Shown here one piece after another: positions 25,048 to 37,696 of a DNA stretch of 64,000 nucleotides (positions are counted from its first letter, which is position 1; each line of letters begins with the position of its first letter). The stretch comes from Neodiprion pinetum. Its lineage: Eukaryota; Arthropoda; Insecta; Hymenoptera; Diprionidae. The DNA is taken from contig NC_060234.1 in assembly GCF_021155775.2 (NCBI RefSeq), positions 23,554,026-23,618,025 of the forward strand. Reading direction: 5' to 3'. Below the pieces are notes generated by a model. The model ran no database searches. It was given only the letters and a program-made list of their open reading frames with translations, and was not told where the DNA came from. The position numbers and the translations under genes are program-made.

Positions 25048-26569
25048 AACAATCTTTTTCAGGGTTCGAAATATTTTTTATACGTTTTATTATGTGTACC
25101 GATATTGAAAAGTTGAAATAACCTGAAGTGTTTCGTTTACTGTTTTCAATATCCTCCATCTGCCATCTGAACTCAACTGTTTGAAAAAAATTATGTAGTT
25201 ACAAAACAACCAATGTGTTTTATGTTGACACATCTTACTGAACTACTCTTGCGAAAAGAGTTGTCATAAAAATTGTTTCGTTTAAACCTTATTCGAAATA
25301 TGAATATCACTACAAATAGTTGCAAATGTAATAGCTGAACTGTTAACATCTTCATAACGTGACTGTTGTTAGAGTTCAGTTTCTTTGGTTTTATAAAAAT
25401 TCTAATACCTCGTATAGTTTTCCTTCAAATTCCGGAATTCAGGTAAAAGAACGTTCAAACCGGATGAGTAACAAAAACGGTACGGCTGGTGGCACAAGGA
25501 GCCAAACTACCAGTTCTCACGACAAAGTGTTTTCAACCTCTCAAAGAGTTTTCAACCTCTCGATATAAGAACCTAACTCATTGTCAGCGAAATTAGTGAG
25601 ACTGCAGAATATCGACGGTTTCATGTCCTGTATCCTATACCGACCGCTGTAATTGCAGGCATGAAAGAGTCTGGATCATAAGCAACTAAATGTACTTTTG
25701 GACTGATGATGAGTTTACTCTGAAGGTCATTACCGGGATGGCGACCAAACAATTACGTCAGCAATATTCTTAAATTATTTAAGAGCAACTGGTTCACTTC
25801 CTACGAAACGCTTACAACTCGTAAATCGTAGTGGGACTCGTAAAAAGCGAATTATTTGGAGATGTACAAGTTTCAAGGTCAGAAAGTGTTACAAACTGTT
25901 ATACTTCATAGAAAGCATTTGACTTCGAAAACCTTGGAGAAAATACGCGCCTGACCAAAATCCACAAAGTGGTCGAAATTTACGACTGCACAGAGCTTTG
26001 CTTCTATAATCAGCAGTATTCTTACATCGCGGCTGTATTTTTTGTCATGGTTACGCGGCTAAAGTAATGAACGATCTTTTCTACGCGATTCGGCAAGTCA
26101 TCGTTAGACGAGAGTAATCGTGAAAAAACAACTTACGTTACTCACAATGGTCAGCAGCAGAACGAACCTTCAACTGTGATATAGTGCTTATCGCATTCCC
26201 ACATCATGGAGTATTCCAAGAACCCGAATAGAAAAAGAGATTCATACTTTTTTCGACGACACTTTACTAGTGGTCAGTGTCATTGGGCGCATGATCGAAT
26301 AAAAATCATTCAAATAGCGTAGTGTTCGACGCAGAAATAATAAGGTGCTAACTGTCTGACCAGATTGTAGCTGATTACCATTCTACGTTCTGCTTGGAGT
26401 GGGAGAAACTGATAAAGGAGGGACGATGAATGCCGTCATCGAGGTAGGAGTTTAGATAGTGAGCAGTGATTGCCCGTTCGGCAGAACCACCGCACGGCTC
26501 CTCGTGCGTATATTTTGAGTACGGTAACGATAAATTTTGTGGATTTGACCAACGCTGGCAGTTGGGAAA
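25048..26569. other. Intergenic between copies D and E
   Basis: I see no gene, repeat structure or JHEH remnant in this 1.5 kb. The final part must contain the promoter and 5' UTR of copy E. Confidence 0.5.
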
Positions 26570-29500
26570 ATGTGGAAAATCGTATTCATCGTTCTGCTGG
26601 TGATTTTTGCTGTATCAAGGCTTTTCAGGTTGGTAACAAACCCTAGATTTTTTTTCCCGAGAACTTTTGAGGATTGGTTTTACTTGTGATCAAAAATCAG
26701 AAGTAAGTCAGTCTTTTATGCGTTACTACTCGAACATTTTTATGTATAACTCGGAATTTTTGGGAATTTCATCAAATTTTTAAATTATGTCCAAAGACAT
26801 GTTGATTTTAAAAATAAAAAGTAAGATAAAGAAAATTAGCTCCCGGTCGAATTCGCTGCACTTTAAGTACGCACATATCCTTGCGATCAAAAGTTCTCAC
26901 GGACACAAGTTCCAAAAATCAGTAGTTTCAAACATACATTTCCGATTTTTATGAATCATAAAGCCTCAAAGAGATTTGAAATCAAACTTTCCTTTACTGA
27001 AAAACTGTTTGAAAACTTTTTTCAGGGATTTTTAGGGTTGAAACAACTAGTTAAAAAATCGCAGACCAAATCCAACAGGCCACGGGTCAGACCCTGGTCG
27101 ATTTGGGGTGGAATGCTGCATATACTATTTAAACTCAGTAAAATCACAATTGCCTTCTTCTGGAATGATCGGTGATTTTTTGTTCGCACACAGTACGTTT
27201 TACGAATGATTAACATTCCCAACACAGTTTGCTTTTTAATATTCGGAATACATCGTGCGTCGTGATCATAACTTATGATTATTTGGTTGTTAAGAAGTTG
27301 AAAATTAATAAAACTTGAACGACTGTTCATAAGGATTATACTCTTTATCGTTAGTCACATAAATATTCATAACTACGCAAATCGCTTATGATGAAATGAA
27401 ATTCATACACAACAAACAATTTTTCTAGATGTTTGTGATATTAGAATTTACCTGCATATATTACTTCATTTATATAAAGTTTGCTACCACGGAAGACGGG
27501 GGCGAAGGGGGCACGACACTTGGACCCATAAGATTACGTAATACGATAAATCGTATGCTTTGTTACAGCTCGTACGCCGATGTGCCCGAAGTACCAAATA
27601 TACCGACTGACCAACACTGGGGACCTGGAGAGTCACGCATAGTTAACACTAATATCCGTCTATTCAAAATTGACGTCCCAAAAGAGGTTAGCACATCAAA
27701 TGCAAGGGCTGCTGCTACTTTTTTTTAAAACTGTTATTTTCCTTTTTCAATACCATTTACATTGCCTGACTGAAAGGATTTATTCTAAGACAAAAATAAC
27801 TATTTCTCGCTGGCCTGAAGTAATTACTATTCTTTCTTACTGCCATTCGGAATTCTTGTATTCATCGGAGGATTGTCCTCCTCGATATTTCATCTTTTTT
27901 AACAGTTATCCTCTTCTTGTTCGTTAAGTAACAACTACTTTAACCAATCGTTTCGGGAGATTGTGAATTGTGAAACTGATAACATTTCGGACAGATTATT
28001 GATGACCTCAACGCACGCCTGAGTAGGACACGATCTTTGCGAAAGCCACTGGATAGTGCAGGATGGACTTACGGCGTGAACAGCGAGCACCTCCAAACCG
28101 TACTAGAGTACTGGAGGACAAAGTACAACTGGACGGAACGTCAAACCCTCCTGAACAAGTATCCTCAGTTCAAAACTAACATTCAAGGTGAATTACTGCA
28201 CCTGCATCTGTAGTCAAAAGTAGAAAAATTCTGGTATTATCGATCGTGATGATGAATGATTACTCTCCACAGGTTTGGACATCCACTTCTACCATGTAAA
28301 GCCTACGGTTCCTAAAGGTAGTTCTGTGAAAGTTCTTCCTCTATTGCTGGTCCATGGCTGGCCTGGATCGGTCGTCGAGTTTCAAAAGATCATCCCTCTT
28401 CTCACAACGCCACGTTCCAACAATGACTTCGTCTTTGAAGTGATAGCGCCATCGCTTCCAGGGTACGGATTTTCCGATGCCGCGATTCGCCCCGGATTAG
28501 GTAATGCTCAGGTATGATCGAAACTTCAAACTACACCTTGATTACGACCTGAAGTTTATCGTAAAAGCCAAGTCATTGACTATACACACATTCACAGATG
28601 TCAGTAGTATTGAAGAACCTGATGAGCAGACTTGGATTCGAGAAATTCTACACCCAAGGTGGGGATTGGGGCAGTCTTATTACCGCAAATATGGGAGTCC
28701 TTTTTCCTGATAGGTAGTCATTTTCACCTTTCTTCTCAGAGTCAAAATCTGTACGAACGAGAGATATGATAGTCGGAAATTGATACTGGCTCTTCTGCAA
28801 TTCCAGCGTTTTTGGAATACACTTGAATGCATGCTTCTCATTCGCACCTTCGGCCACTATTTGGACAATTTTCGGTTCGTTCGTCCCGTCTTTGACCATC
28901 AGCGATGAACACTGGTCCAAAATGTACCCTCTTAGTCATCACTGGTCACGTATGCTCGAAGAATCGGGATACCTACACCTTCAAGCCACCAAACCTGACA
29001 CCATTGGTATAAAAAGAAATCCAGAAAAATCAGATCCTGTGTCTAATTATGAGTTGGAAATACATACCGTTAATTAATGCCTACTAACAAACTACTTACG
29101 CATTGTTTTTAGGCACAGCGCTCACCGACTCGCCAGCTGGTTTAGCCGCTTACATTTTAGAGAAATTCAGCACGTGGACAAATCCGGAATTCCGATTCAG
29201 CAAAGACGGTCGCTTGCTTGAAAAATTCAATATCGATGAGCTTTTGGACAATGTTATGGTCTACTGGGTGACAAATTCGATCACAACTAGCATGCGCTTG
29301 TACTCAGAGAGTTTCAACAAGGCTCATTTTAACCTGAGAATAGACTCGTGAGTGTGCAAATGAAATGATTTATTCCGCTGTTTGAAAATGTAACTAGGGA
29401 ATAACCTCTTTTCTGACTTCGCAATCATTGTCTACAGCATTCCGATCCACACACCGCTAGCCTGCGCCATATTTCCGCACGAAATCTTTTACCAATCGGA

Positions 29501-29678
29501 GGCTATTCTTCGATCGAGATACGCAAACATGATTCAAATAAACCATCTACCTCGCGGTGGCCACTTTGCAGCTTTTGAAGAGCCTCAGCTTCTTGCTGAC
29601 GACTTCTGGTCGTTCGTCGGTCTGATTGAGAAGAAAGAAAAAACTACTCAGAAGACTGGCAAATCATCGGAGCTATAA
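26570..29678 (+). CDS. Juvenile hormone epoxide hydrolase, copy E
   Basis: Eight exons: 26570-26628, 27569-27686, 27995-28187, 28273-28511, 28598-28713, 28807-29006, 29113-29347, 29438-29678 (TAA); 466 residues, the longest of the set. The anchor is MWKIVFIVLLVIFAVSRLF. Exon 2 has DQHWGPG and NIRLFKID, with Leu where the others have Pro. HGWPG 151-155, GGDWG with Asp226, GYLHLQ with Tyr297, MRLYSE with Tyr372, FPHEIF with Glu402 and RGGHFAAFEEP with His429 are all present, so activity is expected. Intron 1 is the longest of the first introns (940 bases). Exon 3 begins with Ile instead of Val and has LDSAGW where others have LEGAGW. The C-terminal tail has one extra codon and ends KSSEL. It groups with copy F by shared ALTDSP and KDGRLLEKF in exon 7, suggesting a recent duplication of that pair. 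Confidence 0.93.
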
Positions 29679-30921
29679 GAAAATTAATCTTACAACTTTT
29701 CAGTTCATTTTTATGCGTCGTATGGTCTACAATTATGAAAACGTGTATCTGTTCTCAAGTTCACCAAAAAAAGATTGGATTTGGGGAAATTGATTTCAGC
29801 TTTCTACTGAAAATGGTCAACTGGCTCAAATCAACGAATGTGTACCAGTATAGAGGCTAAAATGAGAATCACAATTCGGAAGTAAATGTTGGCATTGTGT
29901 AAGGTGTTCCTGTATTTACGGTAGAATTGTATCTGATTCAACTACAGTTAAAATAAGCAAACATCACGAATAGTGATCTTTTCAACCTCTTGTTCTGGTG
30001 TGACAAAAGTCGACAAAAGGTGATATCAGGATAGAGATTTCAAATAAGGCGGGGAAAGTAATCGATTCGAATATGCACCTAACGTGTCTCTTTTTCCATT
30101 CTCTCTATTTCATACCCAACGGGTCCGTAATAGTATGTAGGTTCTGTATTGTCCTTTAATGAGTAAAATTTAGCTATATTCGAACTGAGATCATAGTCAA
30201 ATACTCTTAATTTGGCAGAAATTAAAGATAATATTTTGTATTATACATATATTAAACAAATTTGAATGAAATTAAGCAAACACCCACCGATGATTAATAT
30301 TTGTCACGAATCCGCTAATCCAGACTAGATTCTGTACGGTATCAGAAAAGATAAGATCCAAGATTTATGTGGTCGCTGCAAAAGCACACAGCAATCAAAA
30401 ATAAAAGCAGATTTGTCTCAAACACCTAATAATATCCAGATCAACAGGATTTGTTCGTTTCAGTCGATCAAAGTCCATGGACCTTCTGATATCCGTAACT
30501 CATGTTGAGCGTGACCATACAACGGTGTTGTTTATTTTGGCTATGCGTGTGAAGTTATACATAATGAAAGAGTAAACGTGATTATGTCTGGTCATCGTTA
30601 GACGGGCATAAACGTTGGTGAAAAGAAAACCTGTTTATATCATTGATTATACTTGGTACAGCCGCAGGCTTTCATCGGGATCTGACTGACTTGAAAAGTT
30701 TATAACGAAGAAGAATTGGCCGATGTGGTTTGCTACTTTCAAAAACGTCTCACCGATGATTTCTAATGTCGAATTAAGTGGGAGGAAACGATACAAGCTA
30801 AAAGTACACACGAAGCGTCAGTTCTACTAGGTACGTGTAGTTCGCTGGTTGTTCGTCACAGCCTGTCCGTTCTACATACAACAAGTTCACTGCATTCGAA
30901 AACTTGGATCAACTCACAAAT
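29679..30921. other. Intergenic between copies E and F
   Basis: No gene is seen. The region before 30922 holds an initiator-like TCAGTT with a downstream element, given separately as the likely start region of copy F. Confidence 0.5.
30818..30851 (+). promoter_or_regulatory. Possible initiator plus downstream promoter element, copy F
   Basis: TCAGTT at 30818-30823 matches the insect initiator, with A at 30820 as +1. GGTTG at 30847-30851 is exactly at +28 to +32 and fits the DPE pattern RGWYV. It would give a 5' UTR of 102 bases before the ATG. No TATA box is nearby. Both motifs are short, so chance is possible. Confidence 0.35.
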
Positions 30922-33900
30922 ATGTGGAAATTCACGTTACTGTTATTGCTGTTGATCTATGGAGCTGCAAGGTACTGGAGGTGAGAAAAAATAATCTTAA
31001 ATTTTCGAATGGTAATAAAGAGAATATCGCTGTGTAGTGCCAAGGAGAATTTTTAGCTGTGATCTGACACAAACTTTGCACCACATATTCCTGCAGACGT
31101 TAATCTCCCAGTAATAATAACTTGAAAATTCAGGTGTCCCTTTAAAGTTCTAATGCTAAACAAGCCTTTAATTTCTGCTTTTAATCGATGATTTTAATTC
31201 ATAGTAAAGATGTGTGACCATTAGGGTGTCCCTTATATACCTTTAATCCCTTTTAGTATAATAAAACATGTACTGAGGATGTGTCTGAAACACGTGTATT
31301 TAAAATGGGGAAATTCACCCTCGTGATGGTACGTGTTGGAGTTGAAGTAAAAATTTGAAAAAATGAGGCAAATTTTTTAAAATTATTCCAAGTCAATTTG
31401 GGGGGTGAGACGGAAAATATTCGTCAATAACCTAAATAAGGGATACCCTAGTGATTATTTATTCTAGTAACTCAGAAAATCCCAAAGCACCAGCAGTGCC
31501 TGACGACCAGTACTGGGGGACAAGAGAATCTTACTCGGAAGACAAAACTATTCGGCCATTCGAAATTGATGTTAAACAAGAGGTATATGCTTCATAAACT
31601 AGAAGATTTTGATACACGTAGATCACATTCTGCAATTGACGGTGTGAATTTTACGTGCAGGTTATCGATGACCTTAAGATGCGCCTTAGCAGAACCCAAT
31701 CTTTGAGAAAGCCACTCGAAGACATTGGGTGGATTTACGGCGTAGACAGCGAGCACCTACAAACCGTACTGGAGTACTGGAGGACAAAGTACGACTGGAC
31801 CAAACGTCAAAGCCTCCTTAACAAGTATTCGCAGTTCGAGACCAGCATTCAAGGTGAAATACTAAAGGTGCAGTTGTTTTTGGAATAAGCGAACTCCTAG
31901 TATTCACGACTGTGATGATGAATGATTTCACAGGCTTGGACATCCACTTTTACCATGTGAAGCCCAGAATCTTGGAGGACAGTTCTATCAGAGTTCTCCC
32001 TCTGCTGCTGGTCCACGGCTGGCCCGGATCCATCGTTGAATTTCAGAAGATCATCCCTCTCCTCACGATACCACGTGATGATCGGGATTTCGTCTTTGAG
32101 CTGATCATACCATCGTTGCCAGGTTACGGGTTTTCGGACGCAGCAGCTCGCCCTGGTTTAGGCTCCACTCAGGTATCGCAAAAATTGAAGAGAATATATG
32201 TGTATGAGCAGACGAGTCAACGTCTGAATAAATGGGTGAATTTTGGAAATTATATTCATTGTATAATGGTGGTTGATGGTTTGTTTCATTCAAAAGCATG
32301 TAGATCAAACTTGACTCTCATATTTTTCTTATCACAATCAACTGATAGGAAGCATCGTTATTGATAATAACGTCAATCATTTCGCGCAATGTCATGTTTT
32401 GCGATGCCCACGATATCTTCAAAACCGATCAACCGATTAACTTCGAATTTGGAAACAGTATTCTTGAATAGTTTATCCCTTTCGCCAGAATCGATATTTT
32501 TTTTCATCGAAATAACGACCGTTTAAAATTGAATTTCGATTCTCGATCTAAGATTTTAGACTTTTTTTTCATTGAACTAACCCAAAAAATGTAATACCTA
32601 TAAAAAAGCAGGATCGTGGCAAAGAGGTTAAACTATCCGTGAATCCTTTCTCTAAGTTTAAATTAAATTGGTTGAGCCGTTTTCGAGATGTCGTGGGCAC
32701 GGCAAAACAACGGGTGTAATCACTGACGATTTTATACAAATCTGTAAATGAATCATAATCAACGTGCTTTCGCAAAAACGAATCGCAAATGGAATTGCAC
32801 AACTGGCATTCAGGATACAACTTCCCAAAATTCACTTAATTTTTTGGCCGTCCACTCGTGTATAACTCCTTAAAAATCACTTCCCTCACCATACTGACTA
32901 TCAATCGAGCACAATTTCTAATTTCCACATTCCCACGAGCAGATGACGATAGTGTTGAAGAATCTAATGAGCAGGCTAGGTTTTGAAAAATTCTATGCTC
33001 AAGGCGGGGACGCGGGAAGTGTCATCACAGCAAACATGGGAGTTCTCTACCCCGAAAGGTGACTGACAGTATACTTTAAAGTGACTTTTTACCAAACAAG
33101 TCACAACGTCAAAAATGAGCAGGACGTGATATTGGAATATGTTCCAGTGTTTTGGGAATACACTCGAACATGTGCCAAAACAACGCACCCTCTGCTTACG
33201 TCTGGACCATTCTCGGTGCCTACATTCCGTCTCTAGTCGTCAGCAATGAGCACTGGTCCAAGATGTATCCTCTAAGCTACCATTGGTCACGTCTTTTCGA
33301 AGAATTTGGTTATCTACACGTACAGGCTACAAAGCCTGACACAGTCGGTAAGAAGCCCCAAATATTTTTTACGAAACTCTCGGGTAAGAAACACCCATAC
33401 AGCACAAAACTGAAGCTGCCAAGAAGACGTTTAACATATGTTTAAGACCCGTTTTTTTTTCACCCGAAAATATGTCTTTATGTCCAAAAGATGTCTCCCG
33501 TCTTTAAGATGTCGAAAAGTGGGACATCGGACATAAGATCAGATCGTTTAGATATCATTTTAAGGACTTTGTGTTTATTGCCGTTTAGGCTAATAATGAA
33601 CTGGTGAAGTATGGCCAACTAAATCATCACAGAATATTCCGATTCAGAATTGGAAAAACTTGGGTAAAGTAAATCGAGTACTGATCCGCGTGTCGTTTTA
33701 GGCATCGCGCTCACCGACTCTCCGGCTGGTTTGGCTGCCTACATCTTGGAAAAGTTCAGCACATGGACGAATCCGGAGTACAGATTCAACAAAGATGGTC
33801 GACTGCTCGAAAAGTTTACCATCGACGAGCTTTTGGACAACGTTATGGTCTACTGGGTGACAAACTCGATCACAACAACAATGCGATTGTACGCCGAAAC

Positions 33901-34250
33901 TTTCAATATTGCTCATCTGATGTTTCAGACGGAAATGTGAGTGAGACGAAAGGATGTTGTGATCAAGAATACGAAGAGAAGTTTCATCGCCTTACTAATT
34001 ATGAATTCGCAGGTTTCCTATCTACACGCCGACTGCATGTGCCCTGTTTCCGCACGAAATTACCTACCAGTCGGAATCCCTATTGCGTTTCAGGTACCGG
34101 AATTTGCTTCAGGTAAATCACATGCCTCGGGGTGGTCACTTCGCCGCTTTCGAGGAACCGAAACTTCTCGCCGATGATGTTTGGTCCTTCGTTACCCTGG
34201 CGGAAGCAAAAAGAACACTCGAAAAAACTTCCAAATCAACCGAACTTTAA
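30922..34250 (+). CDS. Juvenile hormone epoxide hydrolase paralogue, copy F (GGDAG)
   Basis: Eight exons: 30922-30980, 31468-31582, 31661-31853, 31934-32172, 32943-33058, 33148-33347, 33702-33936, 34013-34250 (TAA); 464 residues. The anchor is MWKFTLLLLLLIYGAARYW. Exon 2 reads DQYWGTR where the others have WGPG. HGWPG is at 150-154. The nucleophile segment reads QGGDAGSV: Asp225 is kept, but the Trp that follows in the other five copies is Ala (GCG for TGG, two base changes). Tyr296 (GYLHVQ), Tyr371 (MRLYAE), Glu401 (FPHEIT) and His428 (RGGHFAAFEEP) are intact, and no frame is broken. The gene therefore looks expressed but altered at the active site. Reduced or changed activity, or a binding role, are possibilities I infer. 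A plain sequencing error is less likely with two adjacent changes. Intron 4 (770 bases) and intron 6 (354) are expanded. The tail ends KSTEL. Confidence 0.92.
31217..31455. mobile_element. Inverted-repeat element in intron 1 of copy F
   Basis: ATTAGGGTGTCCCTTATA at the left is mirrored by AATAAGGGATACCCTAGTG at the right, an inverted repeat of about 24 bases bounding some 239 bases without coding potential. It is a miniature inverted-repeat element in form. The right end stops only 12 bases before exon 2 of copy F, so it supplies the pyrimidine tract or branch region of that acceptor. Confidence 0.6.
32173..32942. other. Expanded intron 4 of copy F, probably containing a repeat insertion
   Basis: The same intron is 77-86 bases in B to E and absent in A. 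The extra ~690 bases are AT-rich and include a segment (about 32668-32700) around TTGGTTGAGCCGTTTTCGAG, which to me looks like dispersed insect repeat sequence. No open frame of note is present. Ends of the insertion could not be defined. Confidence 0.4.
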
Positions 34251-34459
34251 CCGATAATTTACTTGTCGCGATATCTTATCGAGAAGTTACGAATTAATCA
34301 ATTTCGATCACTGATAGTCTCTTTTCGTCTAACAATAATCCTGCCCGTGTGCAGCAAATGTCTCAAATTAAATGATAATATACATCATTCGGCCGTATAC
34401 AACTAAAAATTTAACAGACACCTCATAAAATAACTTTGACCTCTTACCGGGTCAGCGAG

Positions 34460-34500
34460 AATAAAACAGATAATTTTTTTCAACGTTTTTAAACAATAAA
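34460..34500 (+). terminator. Polyadenylation signals, copy F
   Basis: AATAAA at 34460-34465 and again at 34495-34500, about 210-250 bases after the TAA of copy F, give candidate cleavage sites. Confidence 0.5.
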
Positions 34501-35239
34501 GATATTTTCGATTACTATAAAAGTTGGGCTAGTTTCTACTTTTATTAGTAATTTTTTTTATAAATATATGGCACAATACAACTCGATAATAACTTGTCTC
34601 GCACACAGGCCACCGGATTTTTCACAACAAATTTTTTAAACATAAGATCCACATGGAAATTTTGTAAATTCTCATCTCCGTGCTTTTCGTCAATTTTTCT
34701 TGCTCTGATTTCTTCGATAAATGTCTCAATCTCAGGCATTCTACATTACCGACCGAACGTTCCAAGTATTTACTCATGGCTGTGAGAAGAATAATGTATA
34801 TGTACATAGTGGTGAAGCTCGACTGGCAAAAAATCGATGTGTTCCCGGAGAAACGCAGGCATTCCGCTTTCTATTCCTATTCGCCGGTACCGATCAGTTA
34901 TTTTAAAATTTTAACTGATAAAAAAATTAATATCGTAATTTTGAAGATACTGTATTAATGGATTTCGAGCATATCGATCAGCGGATTTTCCTTTTGTTCT
35001 GGCCATATGATACACTGTTTACATAATTGTAATCATTTCAATTATTGTACACCATTATAGGTTCCAGAATCGATGTATTCCACTTGGCAGATGTATATGA
35101 AAATAGGTAAGAGAAGCATATTTATGTCGCCTGTTGGATACGTATATTACAAACGACTAAAGTATTTTAAATAATTTTCAACACCCCAAAACATAGCCTG
35201 TGTAAATCTTCTAATTTTTCCGTTCTTTTTTTGCCACCT

Positions 35240-35760
35240 TTCCTTTCCGTTCGTAGACTTTAAGTCGACTCCCCACCTCGAAGTGCCGTCTCACAAAGAC
35301 GGCGCGGAAATTGGATGCGTGGGATATTTTCTCACCTAAGCAAACAGTCCCTCGCCCTTGGGTAACGGCCGAAAGCGAGACACCCTTAATTCCCCTAATT
35401 CCGACCGGGGACGACCGGGGACGAAGCCGACTCTCCCTTGCAGTGAGTCAATTCCCCACAAACCAGACTTCCCCATGCCTTTATTATGGCTCATGAAACG
35501 AACTGCTGCAGTCTAGGAGACGAAGGCAAAACAACCGAGCACAGGATCTCCGTCAGCCTCTTTCTCCTCCATGACGCACACATGCCGGACCAACCATTGC
35601 AGTCGGTTTTGGCCCTCTAGCCGATCCCGGAGAGAAACCCAGAGTGCAGCCAGTCATGCCGATGCGCTTATCGACCCTCGGGAAATCCCATCATCAATCA
35701 CTTTCTTCAACTCCAGTAAGGTGTGTCCGCCTTTGTTGACGTGACGTGACGGCTGAGAAG
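35240..35760. repeat. GC-rich block, probable transposon remnant
   Basis: Base composition shifts abruptly to GC-rich and back. It contains a direct repeat (GACCGGGGAC twice, about 35401-35422) and no frame of coding quality. A decayed retroelement fragment fits best. A GC-rich exon of an unknown gene is an alternative. Confidence 0.35.
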
Positions 35761-37696
35761 ATCGCAGTAGGCCGAAAATTTATACTTCTTATTAATTTTA
35801 TTACCAGATAGTCGTGCATTGAGTAATTATTAAATTATTATTTTTCTAAGGTATGATCGTCTTTTTATATGTACAAAAATACTGGTATTATAAACAATCG
35901 CTTACAGATATCGATGGTTCGATTCCAATCGCTTGAAAATTATTTCGAAAAACTAGTAAATTTGTTCGGTTTCACTCTATACGATGGATCACTTTGTTCG
36001 AAAGACTTTTTTCTGCCAACACCGAGACACTTTTTATTACCATGTTATGGTATGGTTGAATATTTCGTCTTTCAATATTACGCTAACGTTGATTATGATC
36101 AACGAATAGCAATATTGAATTGAATACTGAAATGGAATTTGTTTCAGCTACTTTCCAGTAGGAAATACTTTTCTGAATTAAATGAGTCAGGATATGAGTG
36201 AAATCGAACAAACCTACTAGACCTTTAACTATTTTTCAATGATTAATAAATAAATCATCGGCATCAATGGCTTTTGTTCATGCTTCCAGTATATTCTATT
36301 CTTGTATTTTTGCCGAGATCTTCGTAATTTACGATATAACAATTTGACAAGTGCTTAATGTACAACTAACTCGTGATAAAATTAATAAAAAGTATCGATT
36401 TTCGGTCAGCCAATCATAATACCAAAAAAACTCTATCTTCAAAATGACACAGTAATAAGGTAAAGCACACGATATCTAACGTGTGCAAATTTTGACACAG
36501 CGATAAAAGAATTCAATACAATCCTGAACAACGTAAGTTTCATATTTTATTTCATTTATTCCTTCAACCAATTCGCGTTTTCTCGAAACAGAAAACTGCA
36601 GGTCGCAGGGTAAACGCCAATCGGATCCAATTCGGAAACGTTCTATAATTTATTTTTATCTCATCTTACGTTTTCGTTCATTCACATTTTAATCAGTGAT
36701 TTCGACCGATTTCCAATGATTTCTCACCGTTCTGGGTTTATTTTCATTGATTTATAGTGATTAGTTGTAATTTCCTGCGATTCCTTCCTCCTCCAAAAAT
36801 CACTGACCATCAGAAATAAGGGGTCATATTGGAAATGATCGAAAATAACACGATAACGGAGATTATATAACATTCGTTCAAAATCAATTTTAATGAATCG
36901 GAATCATTCATTTGATCTTCAAGTAAATGGTACCTCGAGAAGTTGAATAAGAAAGGCAACATGTTGACGAGGTCGATGAATTGGAAGTTTGCCTTTCCTA
37001 ATGCGGGAAATTTTCAAGAAATTTCGATGCACCGTCATTCCAAAACTGATCGGTATTTAATTTCTGTCGCGACCACTACATTTTTACTACACTGAGAGAA
37101 ATTTTTAGTTCCAGTTACCACTCAGTCCTTAACTATTTTCATTTTTTACCACAATAAAGAAATATAGTTCTAGGTAGAAAATGAAAATTAGTTTTCTAGC
37201 TGTTACCGGAAAGTCTATTGTCCGTTACTATTATTTCTCATTACGATCACCGTTACTATATTTTCTTGCAATTGTTGCGGAAATTTAACGCTTGTAAACC
37301 TTTGTTCGGTCATTCCCACAATATATTCGAGGTCCAAGGAACCGACGAAGGTATCGCCAATATGACACGTACTAAATTTACACGTGAATCGGTGCTCGTG
37401 CAGGTAGTTACGATAACGACAAGGAAGTATGAAAGTGAAGTGAGCTGCTGAACTTGAAATTTCAGTTAGACACGTTTGAGGAATCAGCTGTTCCCATACC
37501 TGTACGTACATACATACAATCGTATACACAAAAATGAAAGTGTGCACATCGAGTTCGATTGCTCGGTATCGTGATATTGTACAAACATTCTCGATTGGTT
37601 TAGAAGCATCGTGGGAGTGCATTTGAACGTACGTGCAGGAGCGCTCAATTCAGCTCTCACGGCTTCGCATTCCTGGTCGGAAGAACAAAGCGCAGA

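Larger units (their letters stand above)
34251..37690. other. Region downstream of the array without an identified gene
   Basis: No gene is supported. Overlapping minus-strand frames at 34545-34807 have no motif. The block 35240-35760 is clearly richer in G+C than its surroundings and is listed separately. The rest is AT-rich and unremarkable. Confidence 0.45.

Noticed and set aside
34545..34807. Overlapping minus-strand frames just after copy F, one with KLTKSTE resembling the JHEH tail
   Set aside because: The likeness is a few residues in a Lys-rich stretch, lies on the opposite strand, and has no neighbouring JHEH motif.
37215..37622. 135-codon minus-strand frame
   Set aside because: It overlaps a plus-strand frame, has no recognisable motif and lacks coding-like composition.
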